From positions 153,350 to 217,349 of the forward strand of contig KN880448.1 of NCBI GenBank assembly GCA_000934385.1: a stretch of 64,000 bases of DNA. Reading direction: 5' to 3'. The translations under genes and the position numbers were made by a program. The stretch comes from Cylindrobasidium torrendii FP15055 ss-10. Its lineage: Eukaryota; Basidiomycota; Agaricomycetes; Agaricales; Physalacriaceae. The notes beneath the pieces are model-generated. The model was not told the DNA's origin, did not search any database, and was given only the letters and a program-made list of their open reading frames with translations. Positions 11,124-22,590 of the stretch are shown here, piece by piece (position 1 is the stretch's first letter; the number at the start of each line of letters is the position of its first letter).

Positions 11124-11538
11124 GATTGCGCTCGACTGTCGTGGTGGGAAGAGGCAAGTGCGATAAGTCCTCACGCAACATATCGCCATCCTCCGGCCGA
11201 ATGGCGCCGAGGTCGGCATCGGCCCAAATGACCGTCATGATCATGTGATCACGGTCGCGGGAGCTTTGTCCTTGGCTTTGTCATCGTTCAATAAAGTGAA
11301 ATATTGGCGCCAGTACATACCCATTACTCAAATATCAAAACCTAGCAGAGAGCTAGCCACGGCTGTGTCGTGCCTATTGAACCAAGCTGCACATCCCAGT
11401 GACCTGTTTAAGATTTGCGCAAGGACGAGTTGCAGGGAAAATTTTGGATTCTGATTCTTAAAGTACCGGCCACTAGAGTGGCGCGAGAAATTAGAATCCT
11501 GGAGACTGGACCTTTAAAAAAAGTACTGAAAGACTGGA
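11124..11538. other. Intergenic between aldo-keto reductase and tRNA
   Basis: Presumed promoter of the aldo-keto reductase. No coding exon seen. Confidence 0.4.
11516..11523 (-). terminator. Pol III terminator of tRNA-Leu
   Basis: Run of eight T on the minus strand, about 15 nt downstream of the tRNA 3' end, typical of RNA polymerase III termination. Confidence 0.7.
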
Positions 11539-11618
11539 TGACAACTGTGAGATTCGAACTCACGCCCCGAAAGACCAGATCCTGATTCTGGCGCCTTAGA
11601 CCGCTCGGCCAAGTTGCC
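11539..11618 (-). tRNA. tRNA-Leu (anticodon CAG)
   Basis: 80 nt, no intron. Acceptor stem GGCAACT pairs with AGTTGTC (one G-U pair), and the discriminator is A as expected for Leu. The D arm is GCCGAGCGGTCTAAGGC. The anticodon stem CCAGA/TCTGG holds the loop ATCAGGA, anticodon CAG. The variable arm is 11 nt, and the T arm is GTGAG TTCGAAT CTCAC. It decodes CUG as leucine. Confidence 0.95.
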
Positions 11619-11974
11619 ATGCTATTTGCCGTATCAGAGGAAAGCCTCTCGCCGGATCTAATTCCCGGGAGGGTTATTAAACTGTCGTACTCGGTATGCA
11701 TCGACATCCAGACGTTGTAAATATAAGCATTCGACGTGTGTAAGCTCAGAATGAAATTTAAGCGACGGGGGTCAGACGGTGTCGGGTCAAAAGCCCGCTC
11801 CAGCAGGATGAGTGGCACAAGCCTCAATTTCATGCTGACGCGGTTGCTGCGGGACGGTGGCCTGACAGACGGAATCCCTCGATGGGATGGTTGATGATCT
11901 CAGAGTAAGACTCGAATCATGGCTATCCGATGTACGATAGTCATTGTACCACTGCTTTGTTTTGTTGGCGTGCT

Positions 11975-12010
11975 CATCAAATCAAATGTAAATCCTGCCT
12001 TACGCCTTAG
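11975..12010 (+). repeat. Diverged direct repeat, copy A
   Basis: Similar to 12118-12151. Both read roughly CATCAA-TCAAATGT-AATCCT-CCT-GC-TTAG. Spacing is about 140 nt. Confidence 0.5.
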
Positions 12011-12117
12011 TATACTCGGCGCTTCAGGTATTCCATTCCTCCAGACAGGTCGTCGAGGCTTCCTTCAATTAGCCAGATTTTTTTTTTTAGTTATCTTAGC
12101 CCAGAATCCATCCATCC

Positions 12118-12151
12118 CATCAATCAAATGTGAATCCTTCCTAGCGCTTAG
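12118..12151 (+). repeat. Diverged direct repeat, copy B
   Basis: Partner of 11975-12010, with several substitutions and a small gap. It may be a remnant of a local duplication or of a mobile-element end. Confidence 0.5.
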
Positions 12152-12870
12152 CGAACAAATCTACGACCGTTCCGGAATCTGAGTTCGTTTATTAGGGTGC
12201 TTCTGTTACTCTCCAATCAGACCTCCTCTCTTCTGTTTCGCCTGGTACATCATTGAGACTCTATGTGCCGAGATTATCAAGTAACGGCAAGCCCGGAGGT
12301 CGTGACTTCCGACCTTAATAGCAGCGGCACCCCGCGGCCCCCGCTGGGGTCTGGGGTTCAACTCATGAACAAGCGCAATTTGACGCTCTTGTTGACACCT
12401 GCGACGTGAGCGCAATCCCGCGAATTGTTCCTTTCGAGATTCAGCGGCCCGTGCAGCGTCGGACCGGAACGCCTGACCTGACCGGTATCATATCATAAGA
12501 TTAGATATGATTGTGCCCAGCATCTGGGAAGAACGCCACCCGCGATTATCACCTTAAACCATGTCGTACTGCACGACGTAACCAGAGATCGGAATGGTTC
12601 GCAATGGACCCACACAATCACGAGCAAATGCAGAATGAGGGCACACAGACGAAATAACTGCATAACGAAAACCTGATAGTACTGCGCTCTATATACAAAT
12701 GACAACTTCTATATCTCTATGTGGTGGTGGTATATATGCGATAAATACGGTGGGAGCGTGCGTCGGGTGTGCTGCACGGAAAATAATGGTAATGGTGAGT
12801 GGGGAGTAAAGGACATGAAAATACAGTTGGTTTCAATAAGGAAAGGTCCGTCCAATAGATATGAAAGAAA

Positions 12871-14300
12871 TCACCAAGCACCACCATCGCGTACAGCAGC
12901 CTCAAATAAGCTGAATCCTGGAAGTTCCTCGCCCTTTGTGGGTTCGTGTGCGTCGGCATTCTCGCCATGCAGCTTAGGATCTTCACTCGTGGAGATCTTG
13001 AGCGGAGCAAGTGTTATCGGCGTGAGCAAATTACTAGTGCTCGAGTCTGGCGTCGACGGCGTGCTGGGGTGCGTCGAGCTGCCAGTGCTATACTGGCCAT
13101 GGCTCGAGGGATGTATGGGTGTCATGCCGAAAGCCATGCGCACCGAATGGGCCAGATGCTGGTGATGGTGTTGATGATGGTGAGGGTGATGCGGAGGACT
13201 TGAACTGCGACTTTGAGCAGCCGAATGCGGTGGAGGAAGGACTAGTGTCGGGGAGGGCGCCCTTGAATGGTCTGCGCTGTGCAGATTCAAACCACGGAGA
13301 GGTCCAAGGAAGGGTGACGTCGACGGCGTGTGGTTTGCACTTGAACGCAGCGAGGACGAATGATAGTGTACAGCCGGACCATCTGAGTCCGACGAGCCTG
13401 GCGATGGCGAATGAGGCCGCGAGTGGGGACGGTGGTACGGATGATGGCGTTCATGGTGGAGGGAGACCGCAGAGTGGGAAGCAGATGCGTTCCCGGCCGT
13501 GTGCATGTACGGCGTCATCTGCCACGCAGGGCCAGACAAGCGGCGGCGTACCTGTAAATGCTGTTAGCAAGCGGCGAGATAAAGATAGCCTTGCAACGCA
13601 CCTTGGCGTCCGGTAGGTCCAAGTCCTCTCGTGCGTTCGAGATCCCAAAGTAGCCGGTGGGGGCATTCATTTCGCGTGTGGGGGAGGTCGTAGCCGACTT
13701 GGACATCCTGTAGGAATAATCGCGGGAATAGCTACCCCCGCTGTAGTCGACGGCGCGGCTCTGGTACTCGGCCCGCCTGAGAGCGTCGGCATGCCTAGCC
13801 TCATACTCTGCGCGGCGCAGTGCCTCCTCGCGTTCGAGGGCGTAGAGCTCGTCCATTGCGACACTCGAGAGCATGGTGAAAGGTGTAGCGCGTTTGGGAT
13901 GGGATGCATCAAACGCAGTGGGACGTGTGTAGTCCTGGGACGGGTCAGTGGCTGCTTGTATAATTTGAGACTGTTATCGCACCTCATCGTCACTGTTCGC
14001 CAAGCTGCGCGCCTTCTTCTTGATGCGCCCTTCCTGCTGATCGGCGTCGTCGTGTACTTTGGCAGGCACTGGGGCAGTGTGGGCGGCGGGAGTGGAGTGG
14101 TTGTTATTGTGTATGCGAGAATGACGGGTGAGCTCGTCGCTGCGCGAGAAGCGTTTCTCACAGCCTGCGAACGTGCAGACAAAGGGCTTTTCGCCTGTGT
14201 GTGTGCGAATGTGCCGGGTTTGGTGCTCTAGGCGACTGAAAGCGCGGCCACAGAGCGGGTACGGGCACTTGTAGGGCCGTGGTACGGGTTTGTCCTGCAT
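12871..14300 (-). CDS. creA: CreA/Cre1-type C2H2 zinc-finger repressor
   Basis: Carbon catabolite repressor, expected to bind SYGGRG sites in the nucleus and shut off alternative carbon-use genes in glucose. It starts [11 protein letters not shown]. Two adjacent C2H2 fingers contain [20 protein letters not shown] and [16 protein letters not shown], the near-invariant CreA/Mig1 recognition helices. The first finger has a C-x4-C spacing rather than C-x2-C. A basic stretch (RIKKKARS) and acidic NSDDE follow, then two introns. The C-terminal part holds repeated [20 protein letters not shown] and a long Ser/Pro/His-rich region with a run of His near 13160-13190. The frame stays open upstream to 14588, so an earlier ATG (14372 or 14402) is possible. 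Family call strong; exact start uncertain. Confidence 0.88.
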
Positions 14301-15822
14301 CTTGCAAAGATGATGGTGGTGGTCGGAGGTCAAGAGATAGAAACCGTCGCAAACTTCCCTTTTTAGGCTCATCCGTCGCCGATCTTTTTCCGGATTCACC
14401 ATTCTACCCCCTTGGCCCCCTGAATCTGGCGCCCCCGGTTTATTCCGGATAACATGTGTTGCAGATGCGTGTATGAACCCCGCAGCGGAAGAGATTTTCC
14501 CCGCATCAGCTGGCCCAGGCGGGCGAAGCTCTTTCTGCGCTCGCTGGCTGGTAGCATCTGGCCAAGTCTGGGGTAACCCCGCCTTCAAATCTCATTTATT
14601 TCGCATTTTATCGTTTTTCTATAACCTTCCCTCCCTCAAAATCAAACTTCACACTTGTTTTGTTCAGCCAAACACGTATAACCGGCCGTCGTGCCTTTTT
14701 CCCCGCTTTTAACGAGACCGCCCACCTGGTCGCATCCCGTCTCGCACCATCTCCTCCTCCTCAATCATACTTCCTGCACACGTCTTCTGCAGATACCCGC
14801 AATCAAGCATGCAGTCAGCATGCCCGAAGCGCACAGTCGAGCCCCTCACAGCCTTTTCTGGTCGTCGTCTTCTTTGTCGAGACGGCCAGTCATCTACTAG
14901 TCATCCCACACTGTATCCCCATCAATTTAGCCCCCGGGGCCCCTCAACATATCCGTCGTACCGCATCGTTGCGCCCAATCTATTCATTCCTCCCAGGCGC
15001 CCCATCGAATTTACGCAACAACTTTGCGCCGACATCGGCAACGATGGTCGAGGATACGGCTGCGCCACATCCGTTGCTGTATCGATTGACAAAAAAGACG
15101 AAAGAAGCTCTACAGGTCGCGACTATCCCCCGCGACGCGCCTGGACCTACACCGAGTATCGTCTCGCCTCTTTCTAGCACACACGCAGCCAGTACGCGAT
15201 GCTCAATCGTTCAATTCAAGCGCAAGTGCGATAAATTCCCATAGACAGCGGAGGTCCTCCCCATTCGAACCTGCCCCCAAGTTTAAACGGTCTCGACGCA
15301 TTGAGAAGAGGCACATATATGCAGCTTGGCTTCTGCGCGCTCGCGTGCCCTGCACCATGAGCCAATGAGTTGTATGAGAAAAAATGCAGCAGACAATTGA
15401 GTGAGCTGGGCTACGGGCAGACTCATGCAACAACATGCCTTCCTGATGCCTTCCCCGCGCTGTGGTCTGACTTCCATGATTCTACTTCCTCCAAAGCTGC
15501 ACTGTTGTACCTATCACTTTCGCCGTTGGCATGGAAGGGACGGACAATTGCTATTCTCAGCACGGCAAAGACGGTCGAGGCGCCTGTTGGCTGTGCGTAC
15601 CCATGGGCCAAACGTACGTTTGTCGAACTTCGTCAACGCGTTCGCGCTTCGTCTTGTAACTCGTAAGGTCTTGTACAACTCTTGTACGTAATTATTCAAC
15701 AGTCGGGATGATTAACATGTCGGCGGCTATAATACCACAGCTCTCGGCACGGAAATGAACATGCGGGGCAAATGTATGGCGGGGAAAACGCCCGCGTGGC
15801 GCACAAACGCTGACCACACTCA
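14301..15822. other. Upstream region of the CreA-like gene
   Basis: Pyrimidine-rich at 14590-14800. A 66-codon frame from the ATG at 15043 (MVEDTAAPHPLLYRLTKKTK) ends at 15243 and could be a small gene or an exon, but nothing confirms it. The rest shows no gene. Confidence 0.35.
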
Positions 15823-15824
15823 TA

Positions 15825-15880
15825 CAGCTAACGACAAAAGTTTGTGGGCATTTTCGATTTGCGTGAACTACCTAGGAACC
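15825..15880 (+). repeat. Left terminal inverted repeat of the MITE
   Basis: 56 bp, the exact reverse complement of 16131-16186. Confidence 0.9.
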
Positions 15881-16130
15881 CGTTGATGAAATCATTTCCG
15901 CACCGGCAGCCGACAACAAAAGCCTACTGGGCGCTTTACGACGCTGTTCTCTCATCTCCGTGTGCACACAGAAACATTCAATCATGGCACGAACTTGAAC
16001 GGGCTCGTTTGCGTCCTTGGTTGATGTTTTGCGCCATAGCGATCAACGAATGCCGCCTGTCGGGCTGTCCCGAACAGGAAGTCGCAGCCTCTAGATGGCG
16101 CCTGGATGGCGCGGAAATGAACTCGAGCCT

Positions 16131-16186
16131 GGTTCCTAGGTAGTTCACGCAAATCGAAAATGCCCACAAACTTTTGTCGTTAGCTG
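16131..16186 (-). repeat. Right terminal inverted repeat of the MITE
   Basis: 56 bp, the exact reverse complement of 15825-15880, followed by TA. Confidence 0.9.
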
Positions 16187-16425
16187 TATTATTTGGGGCG
16201 GGAACTTGAGAGAATTTCTGGCGCCCTGGCCTGCAAGATCGGCGCGGAAGGCTCCGAATAATTTGACCGCCGGGCAGAATGGAAATCTGGCTTTGATGAA
16301 GCAGTGCAGTTCAACGGATAACTTCACCTTGGACCACCACACCGCGACACAGTGAATGCACACGCTCGGATTTCTGGACGACACAGACGACAGCTAACCC
16401 GGTTGGCCTGGAACGAGCCCCAGCG

Positions 16426-19400
16426 ATGGACGTGTTATATGCGTACGGTCTATCTGCTACTTCTGGCCCGGCCCAACGGAGACCTTCCAAGCTTGCATCT
16501 CCTGGCCCGCCATCTCAACGACCACCAAGCACCCATGTGGACACTGTCACGACCACCAGCTCGCCATTGTCGTCGTCACCGCCGTCGTCGTTTCCAAACG
16601 CTGTCCCGCGCCGGCCACCCCGGAACCCTGCACGCTCGGGAACCACCCCGATATCCGCTCCCGCCCCCATCCGCGCCATTGTGCCAAGTCGGGTCACGAC
16701 AATAGATACTCCGCACCGTCCGCTGACTGCAACTGGCCTATGCGAGGACGTCACACCATGGGATTTGTTCCCCGTTCCCACTTCTACCAATTCACCTCCT
16801 GCTCAGGTTAGTACTGATCATTTGTTTACTTCGTCACGGACATTGCTCGACATTGTAGAGGACCTTGCGTGTTTGCTGACTGTTTACCAGACTACTACTA
16901 CTGCTACTCTTACTACCTCTGGCCGCCATCCTATTCGTTCTCCCAGCATTGGATCGCGTCCCAACAGTTCTGGAGGTCGACCAGCAAGCTCTGGGGGCCG
17001 GCCATCGGCTGGAATAAACTTTACCGACGCTCTACTCAGACGGAAGTCGCTGGGCACCAAGCCAACTCGGGTGCACACCCCCAGCATGGGCCATGGCCAT
17101 TCCAGTCCACATCTCCCAAAAACACAGCCCCATGATGCCGAGATGACCCATGTGCGGACGCCGTCGTCGCGTCCATCAACCGCCAAGTCGAGCGTTGCGT
17201 CTTTTCCAGCCATCGGTCCCTCGTTCGCTCACTTTCCACTGTCGGGATCGATGCATGTTGGGCCCTTGCTCGCGCCTGTTCCTCCCATTCCTGCAAAAGC
17301 GACACCCTCCAACATACCGATTGAAAACCCGCCTCAGAGTGATAACCAGCACAAGTTCTCCACTGCCGATCGCACCATCCTCCAGGAACTCAAACGGAAT
17401 ATAAAGGCGCGTGCCGACCAGTTTGCCATTAAAGGTGGCCTTTCCGATTGTCCTCGTCCCGGTTTTGGCCCAGATGGCCTTGAGGGCTGGGGTATGGGGC
17501 CCTTGGGTGGAATGGGTATTCTCGGCGGTCGCAAACACCATCCTTACAACAAGAACGAGGTGCCATATCCGAGAGCCTATGACAGGGACGTCCTGGATCT
17601 GTGAGTGAAATCCATACACTCATCTCTCCTGCTCATTGATGGTGGCGCCCAGCGACATCTGGGAAACCGCTCTTTGCCAGCAGATCTGTGACAGCGTAAC
17701 CTGGCATGTTTTCGACATACCTCCGAGAAAAGTGCTCGATATCGGCTGTGGTGCGTATGGCTGGTGTACAATCCATATCCCATGTTGACGTGATTAGGAA
17801 CGGGGCAGTGGATCCTGGACTGCGCACGGCTGTGGAAGGACACCCACTTCGTCGGTTAGTCTCCCTGATTTGCTGAGGGCCCCGAATTTAATTGAGATTT
17901 TGCAGGGCTTGATGTAGTCCCTTTACATCCTGATCTTTTCCAAGTTGGTTCGAATGACTTAGCTCAGCGCGTAACATGGACGCAAGGGAACTTGTAAGCA
18001 ATTCAATGGGCGTACATGAACGAGATTCTTATGATACATCAGCCTTGAGGTTCTTCCGTTTCCCAACGAAGAGTTCGATTTTGTGTGCGCTTCGTCACTT
18101 CATGTGCTTTTCATGCATACTTAGCGCATTTTCACTACGCAGCCATATCAAGCGAATCGCATTGGGTGTACCGGAAGACAAGGTAAGCCCCTCGCGGCCA
18201 GTCCACATCCGCTGTTCACCTTGACATCGCAGTGGGATCATCTTTTTGAGGAAATCATCCGAGTGCTCAAGCCAGGTGGTTCTTTTGAGGTGCGTCTGCG
18301 CAACATACTCGCACGCAGCTGCTCAAAGTAGACAGATGATTGAAGAGGATCTCTTCTTCCCTGGCCGTCCTCTGGAGGAAGGCGAGGACGACATACCCGA
18401 CCACCATTCCGAAACATGCTCCACCGATGATACCAGGCGGCGCTCTGACCTTTCCATCCCTGCATCGGACAATTCAAAGAGCTCAGATGCCGACACCGAC
18501 TCTACAGTGCCGACATCAATGCACGACTCTGGAACCAGTGGGAGTGGCCACAGGCCTGAAGAGCCTGGCCTATCACATTCACAGGAGCTCAGCAATGACC
18601 TCTTTGTATCGGACAAGACATCCAATCTTGGGGCATCTCCTCAAACATACGCCAATCCCAATTTGCTGGCGATGGGCAGGCCCATTATTGAGGACGAGGA
18701 AGCCCATGCCAACGATAGTACAATCAAAGCGCGCGACGCCCCAGAACGAAAACCATTGCCAACGCTAAGCTCTCAAACATCACTAGTCAAACCTAAGGGT
18801 AACCCTGAGGGTAATTTGCGCCGAATACCGTCGGCATCCAAGCCGGATACATCCTCTCGAAGGCTAACCACACCACCATCCCCACCTGTTGGCTTGTTCT
18901 CACTATCAGCCGTTTCTCTTAACACTCGCACCGAGCATAATCAACAGCCGCGACCGCGGAGGTTGTCTACGCCAGCGGGTAACCCACCTGCTCGAAGGAG
19001 CGGAACACATCAGCGCGCAGTCAAGGCGCCTGTCGTTCAGCCGCCTCCTCCACCGCCACCTCCCAATCCTCGCGACCATACTCTGCTGGAAACAATCTAC
19101 TGCGAAATGCACGCCTCTCGCTTCATCAATCTTTCACCTTTGTCGTTGCTACCAAACTTGATGAGCATGTATTTCAATGGTGCGTGTGCGGTTGTGGCAC
19201 TGGATCTGTTGGCTTATATTTTCCTGAAGATGTGCGCACACATCCACCCCTGCAGTTTGCTTTCCCGCCAAGAAAGCCCAAGCCCGTCCACGAAGAACCT
19301 GAGGAAGTCGTGAACGAATGGGACCCCGACGATGAGGCTCAAAATGCTATCAACCCGTACCCTGGCCGCAAACCCTCTTTGAGCAAACTCAATACCGACG

Positions 19401-20370
19401 AAGCTGAGCAAGGACGTTGGGTCTCCGGGAGGAATCTTCTGGACAGAACGACAGACCTTGTCTCCCTCGACGATGCTCGATGGTCGGCGTTCTCGCCAGC
19501 TCGTGGTTCGACTTTGTCGTCCCAGCCAAAGGCCAAACGGCCAGAGCCGAACAAGAGGAAAAACACACTGCCAAACAAGGCATTGAGTATCGACACGAGG
19601 GCGCTTCACTTGCATCTAGCCTTGCGACGGACTGAGATATTGGCTTGTTCAGAGGAAATGTGGGAGTGGGTGAAAGAGTACCAGGCTGAGCAGAGACGAC
19701 AGCAGATGTCGGAGAAGCGGAGAGTAACGAGGGAGCGATCGCTGTCTGTGGATACGCATTATCAGCCTCGAAGCACGAGCATACCAGGCGAAGAACAGGA
19801 CGGTCCGCTGGCGTTCATTGCCGATATGTCGAGGGATGAGTTTGAGATGTTGCTGAACCGTTTTGACATGTACGTTCCCCCTATCTAAGCTTCACCGAGT
19901 CCTTATGCTGATAACGTTGTAGGGATATGTCTGACCATATGGGCATGGGCTCACAGGGCGCGGACCGCTTCTTCTGGTCGTCTTTCCCCTCGCCTCTAAG
20001 CACGGAACGCAAGCTATTCGATGCTGCATGCCTACAGTACGATCAGTGGGAGGAAGCACAGCGTCAGCACCCACGGTCCTCTACTACAGCGCCGTCAACG
20101 GACAGCTCGACGATCATCGATCCTCCGTCGCCAGGCCAGTCAACTACGAGTTATGCGTCCATGGACCACGTACTGGTACGGGGCACCCGGACGCGCTCGC
20201 CATCACCTGTTGCACGCTCGAGAACAATCAGCAACCCACCGGTGCCGGCGCTGCCTACCAATGCCAATCCCCCTGCACATTGCGCTACATGCTCTCACGG
20301 TCGTCGACTTTCGCGGACGATTGGGGTTTTCATTGGATGGAAGCCTGCTCCGCTTGTTGAAGACGACTGA
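16426..20370 (+). CDS. Large SAM-dependent methyltransferase-fold protein
   Basis: About 1100 residues in at least nine exons; all splice phases I checked agree. The first 390 residues are Ser/Pro-rich and disordered. The methyltransferase core follows: motif I KVLDIGCGTGQWILDC, the acidic end of strand 2 in HFVGLDVVP, then LPFPNEEFDFVH, and the post-core RVLKPGGSFEMIEEDLFFPG. A low-complexity insert of roughly 250 residues, with a PPPPPPPP run, interrupts the fold before DHTLLETIYCEMHASRFINL resumes it. The C-terminal third is charged, with LALRRTEILACSEEMWEWVKEYQ. The substrate is unknown. Optional intron: 16807-16860 is 54 nt, GTTAGT...AG, and keeps frame either way. The first ATG at 16426 follows the MITE by 240 bp. 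Confidence 0.8.
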
Positions 20371-20569
20371 TATTTATTTTGCTGCATTTTCTCTTGATTT
20401 TATGACCATGACTATCACGCTATTCATTCATTCCCGACTACTACGCCCCCCGTACCTTCGTTGTATTCTTATGCTTCCTTTATTTCTTTTCCAAGCTGTT
20501 GTTGTTTACATGCTACACAAAAACTGTTCCGTTGAGCTTCATAGAAGTGCACTGCCAATTTCTTTCTGT

Positions 20570-21373
20570 TCAAAGGCCTTTGTGGAGTTTGGTGTGCTCG
20601 AAGTGCACAAGCTCCAGGTATTCTCCTAGTGAGTGAACTTCTGTCATGTACTCCTTGTCCTGCATTGCTTGGAGATGCAGCTGTAATGACAAACATCAGC
20701 CCCCAGTGAACGTGTAGCACGAGGGGTACTTACCTCCTTACTTTCCCAACCAAGCAGAAGGACAAAGTGACCCTCTTTCTCTATGGACTTGCCCCAGCCT
20801 CCAGACGAATGCCATCCCTTCGTGTTCGCCAGCCTAGGCAAAAGACGCTCCTCCCACGGCTTCAAGAAGTCTGCCTCGCTCTTCCCTTCCTTCAACTTGA
20901 ACACCGCGATCTCGGTATCGGGCGCAGCCAGGACCTTCTCGGGGACGTCTGCGAATGTGTAGTGTGTTACCTCCAACGGCGCGGTGAGGACGCGCTCTCC
21001 GAAGCTCTTTGCGAGCTCGCCGTATTCTGGTTTCGACTTGAAGGCTTCGTGTGCTTTGACGGATGACCAGGCTGCGCGAAATCAATCAATCCATCCATCG
21101 TCAATCTCGAGTTGAGTGTGTGTTGACGTACCGAGGATGAAGTAGCCTTTGCTTGGTTCGCCGACGACGGTTCCGTAGTGCAGACTGCATGATGGTATGG
21201 ATGGTGAGTGATATTCGGTATGGCGGAGGAGGAAGCTCGACTGACGAGCGCACATCATCCCCATCTCCCTTTCCTCTCTTGATAATCTCGTTGACTGGAG
21301 CGAACTGAGCAACAGGGTCGGCCTGGAAGGCCTCGCTGGCAGTGAAGGTGAAGAACTCGATATCGACAGGCAT
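20570..21373 (-). CDS. Dabb-like dimeric alpha/beta-barrel protein, paralogue 1
   Basis: Small cytosolic protein of the stress-responsive dimeric alpha/beta-barrel type; function unknown. It begins MPVDIEFFTFTASEAFQAD. Introns separate LHYGTVVGEPSKGYFILGT, a long exon (VKAHEAFKSKPEYGELAKSF, VAVFKLKEG-like IAVFKLKEGK, GWHSSGGWGKSIEKEGHFV) and a final exon LHLQAMQDKEYMTEVHSLG ending HKGL. The pattern of strand (IEFFTF / YFILG / IAVFKL / FVLLLGW) and helix repeats twice, as in tandem Dabb/ABM folds. It is related in order and N-terminal motif to the gene at 45385. A TATA box lies 56 bp upstream of the ATG. Confidence 0.7.
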
Positions 21374-21428
21374 GATTCAATGTCAACGGTGGGGGGATGT
21401 CGACATGTGGTGTGAGGGAAACGTTGCA

Positions 21429-21435
21429 TTTTATA
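21429..21435 (-). promoter_or_regulatory. TATA box of Dabb-like gene 1
   Basis: TATAAAA on the minus strand, about 56 bp before the start codon at 21373. Confidence 0.5.
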
Positions 21436-22590
21436 CGACTTCTGCACAAAGTCGTGTTGCCCCGGCACCAATCATGAAGCGGAGTTGGTCAGCTCTGACG
21501 AAGCCCGTGCTCGAATAACCGGGTATGTTGGAAAAGGTTGGAAATCCGGCAGTCTTCCCCACACACTCTCCGGGAAGCTCAAATCGATGTGGGCAGAAGT
21601 ACGAACTTCTTGGTTCGAACCCATGCTCTGGGGCGACCACCCTTCCGACAATCGTAGACGCGAGATGAATTACATGCTTTTGTTCATTTGCTTCGTCCTT
21701 CCCTCGACCATAGGACCCACCGATTCCCGAACCACTATCTCATGAGCTAGATAATGTGGGTCCCTCAGACTCATACCGTTTGAATTTCCAACCGTTACGA
21801 TGGCGCGCTCCAAATGTCGCCGACCCTCGCCGACAGCCACCAAGGTAAGTACCATAGTAGCTATGGTTCATGCACGACGATTGTCCTTTTCCCTTGGCAA
21901 AGTCACCTTAGAACGGGGTCATGGCGCAACACCCTCGGTAATGGAGGTTCCCGGTATTGTATCATATCTCAGCACTGTGTACACGACCTGAATGAAGATT
22001 ACAATCATTCTCTCGTTTCGGCCAGCCGACCAGCCCAACACCATGCAGCTCGGCAACGCATCCAAATTGGTATTCGTGGTTCGCGATTGAATTCGATGGG
22101 CCAGCCAATTTATCACCCCAAATGGAACGTGATAACAATATGTACGTGTACGTTGCCCACGTCGATACATTGGGACGAACACGTTCCGGGGCAGCAATCC
22201 AATGAATGAATTCCCGCTCACAGCGTGGGATGAAAGTGCTATTGCTCGACCTCCCAGTGAACAAGGCCACCCTGTCAGGGAAATCCCAATCCCTTGCGCG
22301 ATAAGTATCTTTGCCCCACAAAAGATAGCACCAGTCACGAACATAATCAGAGAAAGAGTCAAGCTTTTATAGATAGATTTACACCATTCGTAGACGAGTA
22401 CGGGAGTATGAGTACAAGAAGCACAATGACCAAAGGAACAGCCACACAAGCCAACCCCCCCAGCGCACTTCAGCGGTTTCGTAAAGGCACAGGTAACGAG
22501 AAGAGAAGAGAACCACATAGCATGAAAGACTCGAGGATGTAAAGTGTACGTAACAAAATAAGCAAAGGGACCACGATATGTTTGGGTTTA
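21436..22590. other. Intergenic, no supported gene
   Basis: About 1.1 kb. A 199-codon minus frame at 21919-22518 contains one hydrophobic stretch but has erratic composition. The plus strand has a tRNA-T-arm-like GGTTCGAACCC at 21613, but no matching acceptor stem. I assign nothing. Confidence 0.4.

Larger units (their letters stand above)
11619..12870. other. Intergenic with a diverged repeat pair
   Basis: About 1.25 kb. It contains two similar 34-36 nt segments (see separate entries), a T-run near 12080, and a GC-rich segment at 12290-12345 that can fold around AGGTCG/CGACCT. No gene was recognised. Confidence 0.4.
15825..16186. mobile_element. MITE, 362 bp, TA target duplication
   Basis: Non-autonomous DNA element. 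It is bounded by 56-bp perfect inverted repeats that begin CAGCTAACGACAAAAG and end ACCTAGGAACC, and by TA dinucleotides at 15823-15824 and 16187-16188. The 250-bp interior has no frame of transposase length. The TA duplication and CAG start fit the Tc1/mariner superfamily. It sits about 240 bp upstream of the methyltransferase-like gene. Perfect identity of the arms suggests recent activity or gene conversion. Confidence 0.85.

Noticed and set aside
12285..12365. GC-rich segment with stem AGGTCG/CGACCT and GGGTTCAACTC, possible tRNA
   Set aside because: The 7-nt loop lacks U33 and the other arms do not form; not a tRNA.
21590..21645. tRNA-like T arm (GGTTCGAACCC)
   Set aside because: The T-stem has a mismatch, and no acceptor, D or anticodon stem is found at the right distance on either strand.
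21919..22518. 199-codon minus-strand frame as a membrane protein
   Set aside because: Only one hydrophobic stretch, uneven composition, no splice sites or family pattern.
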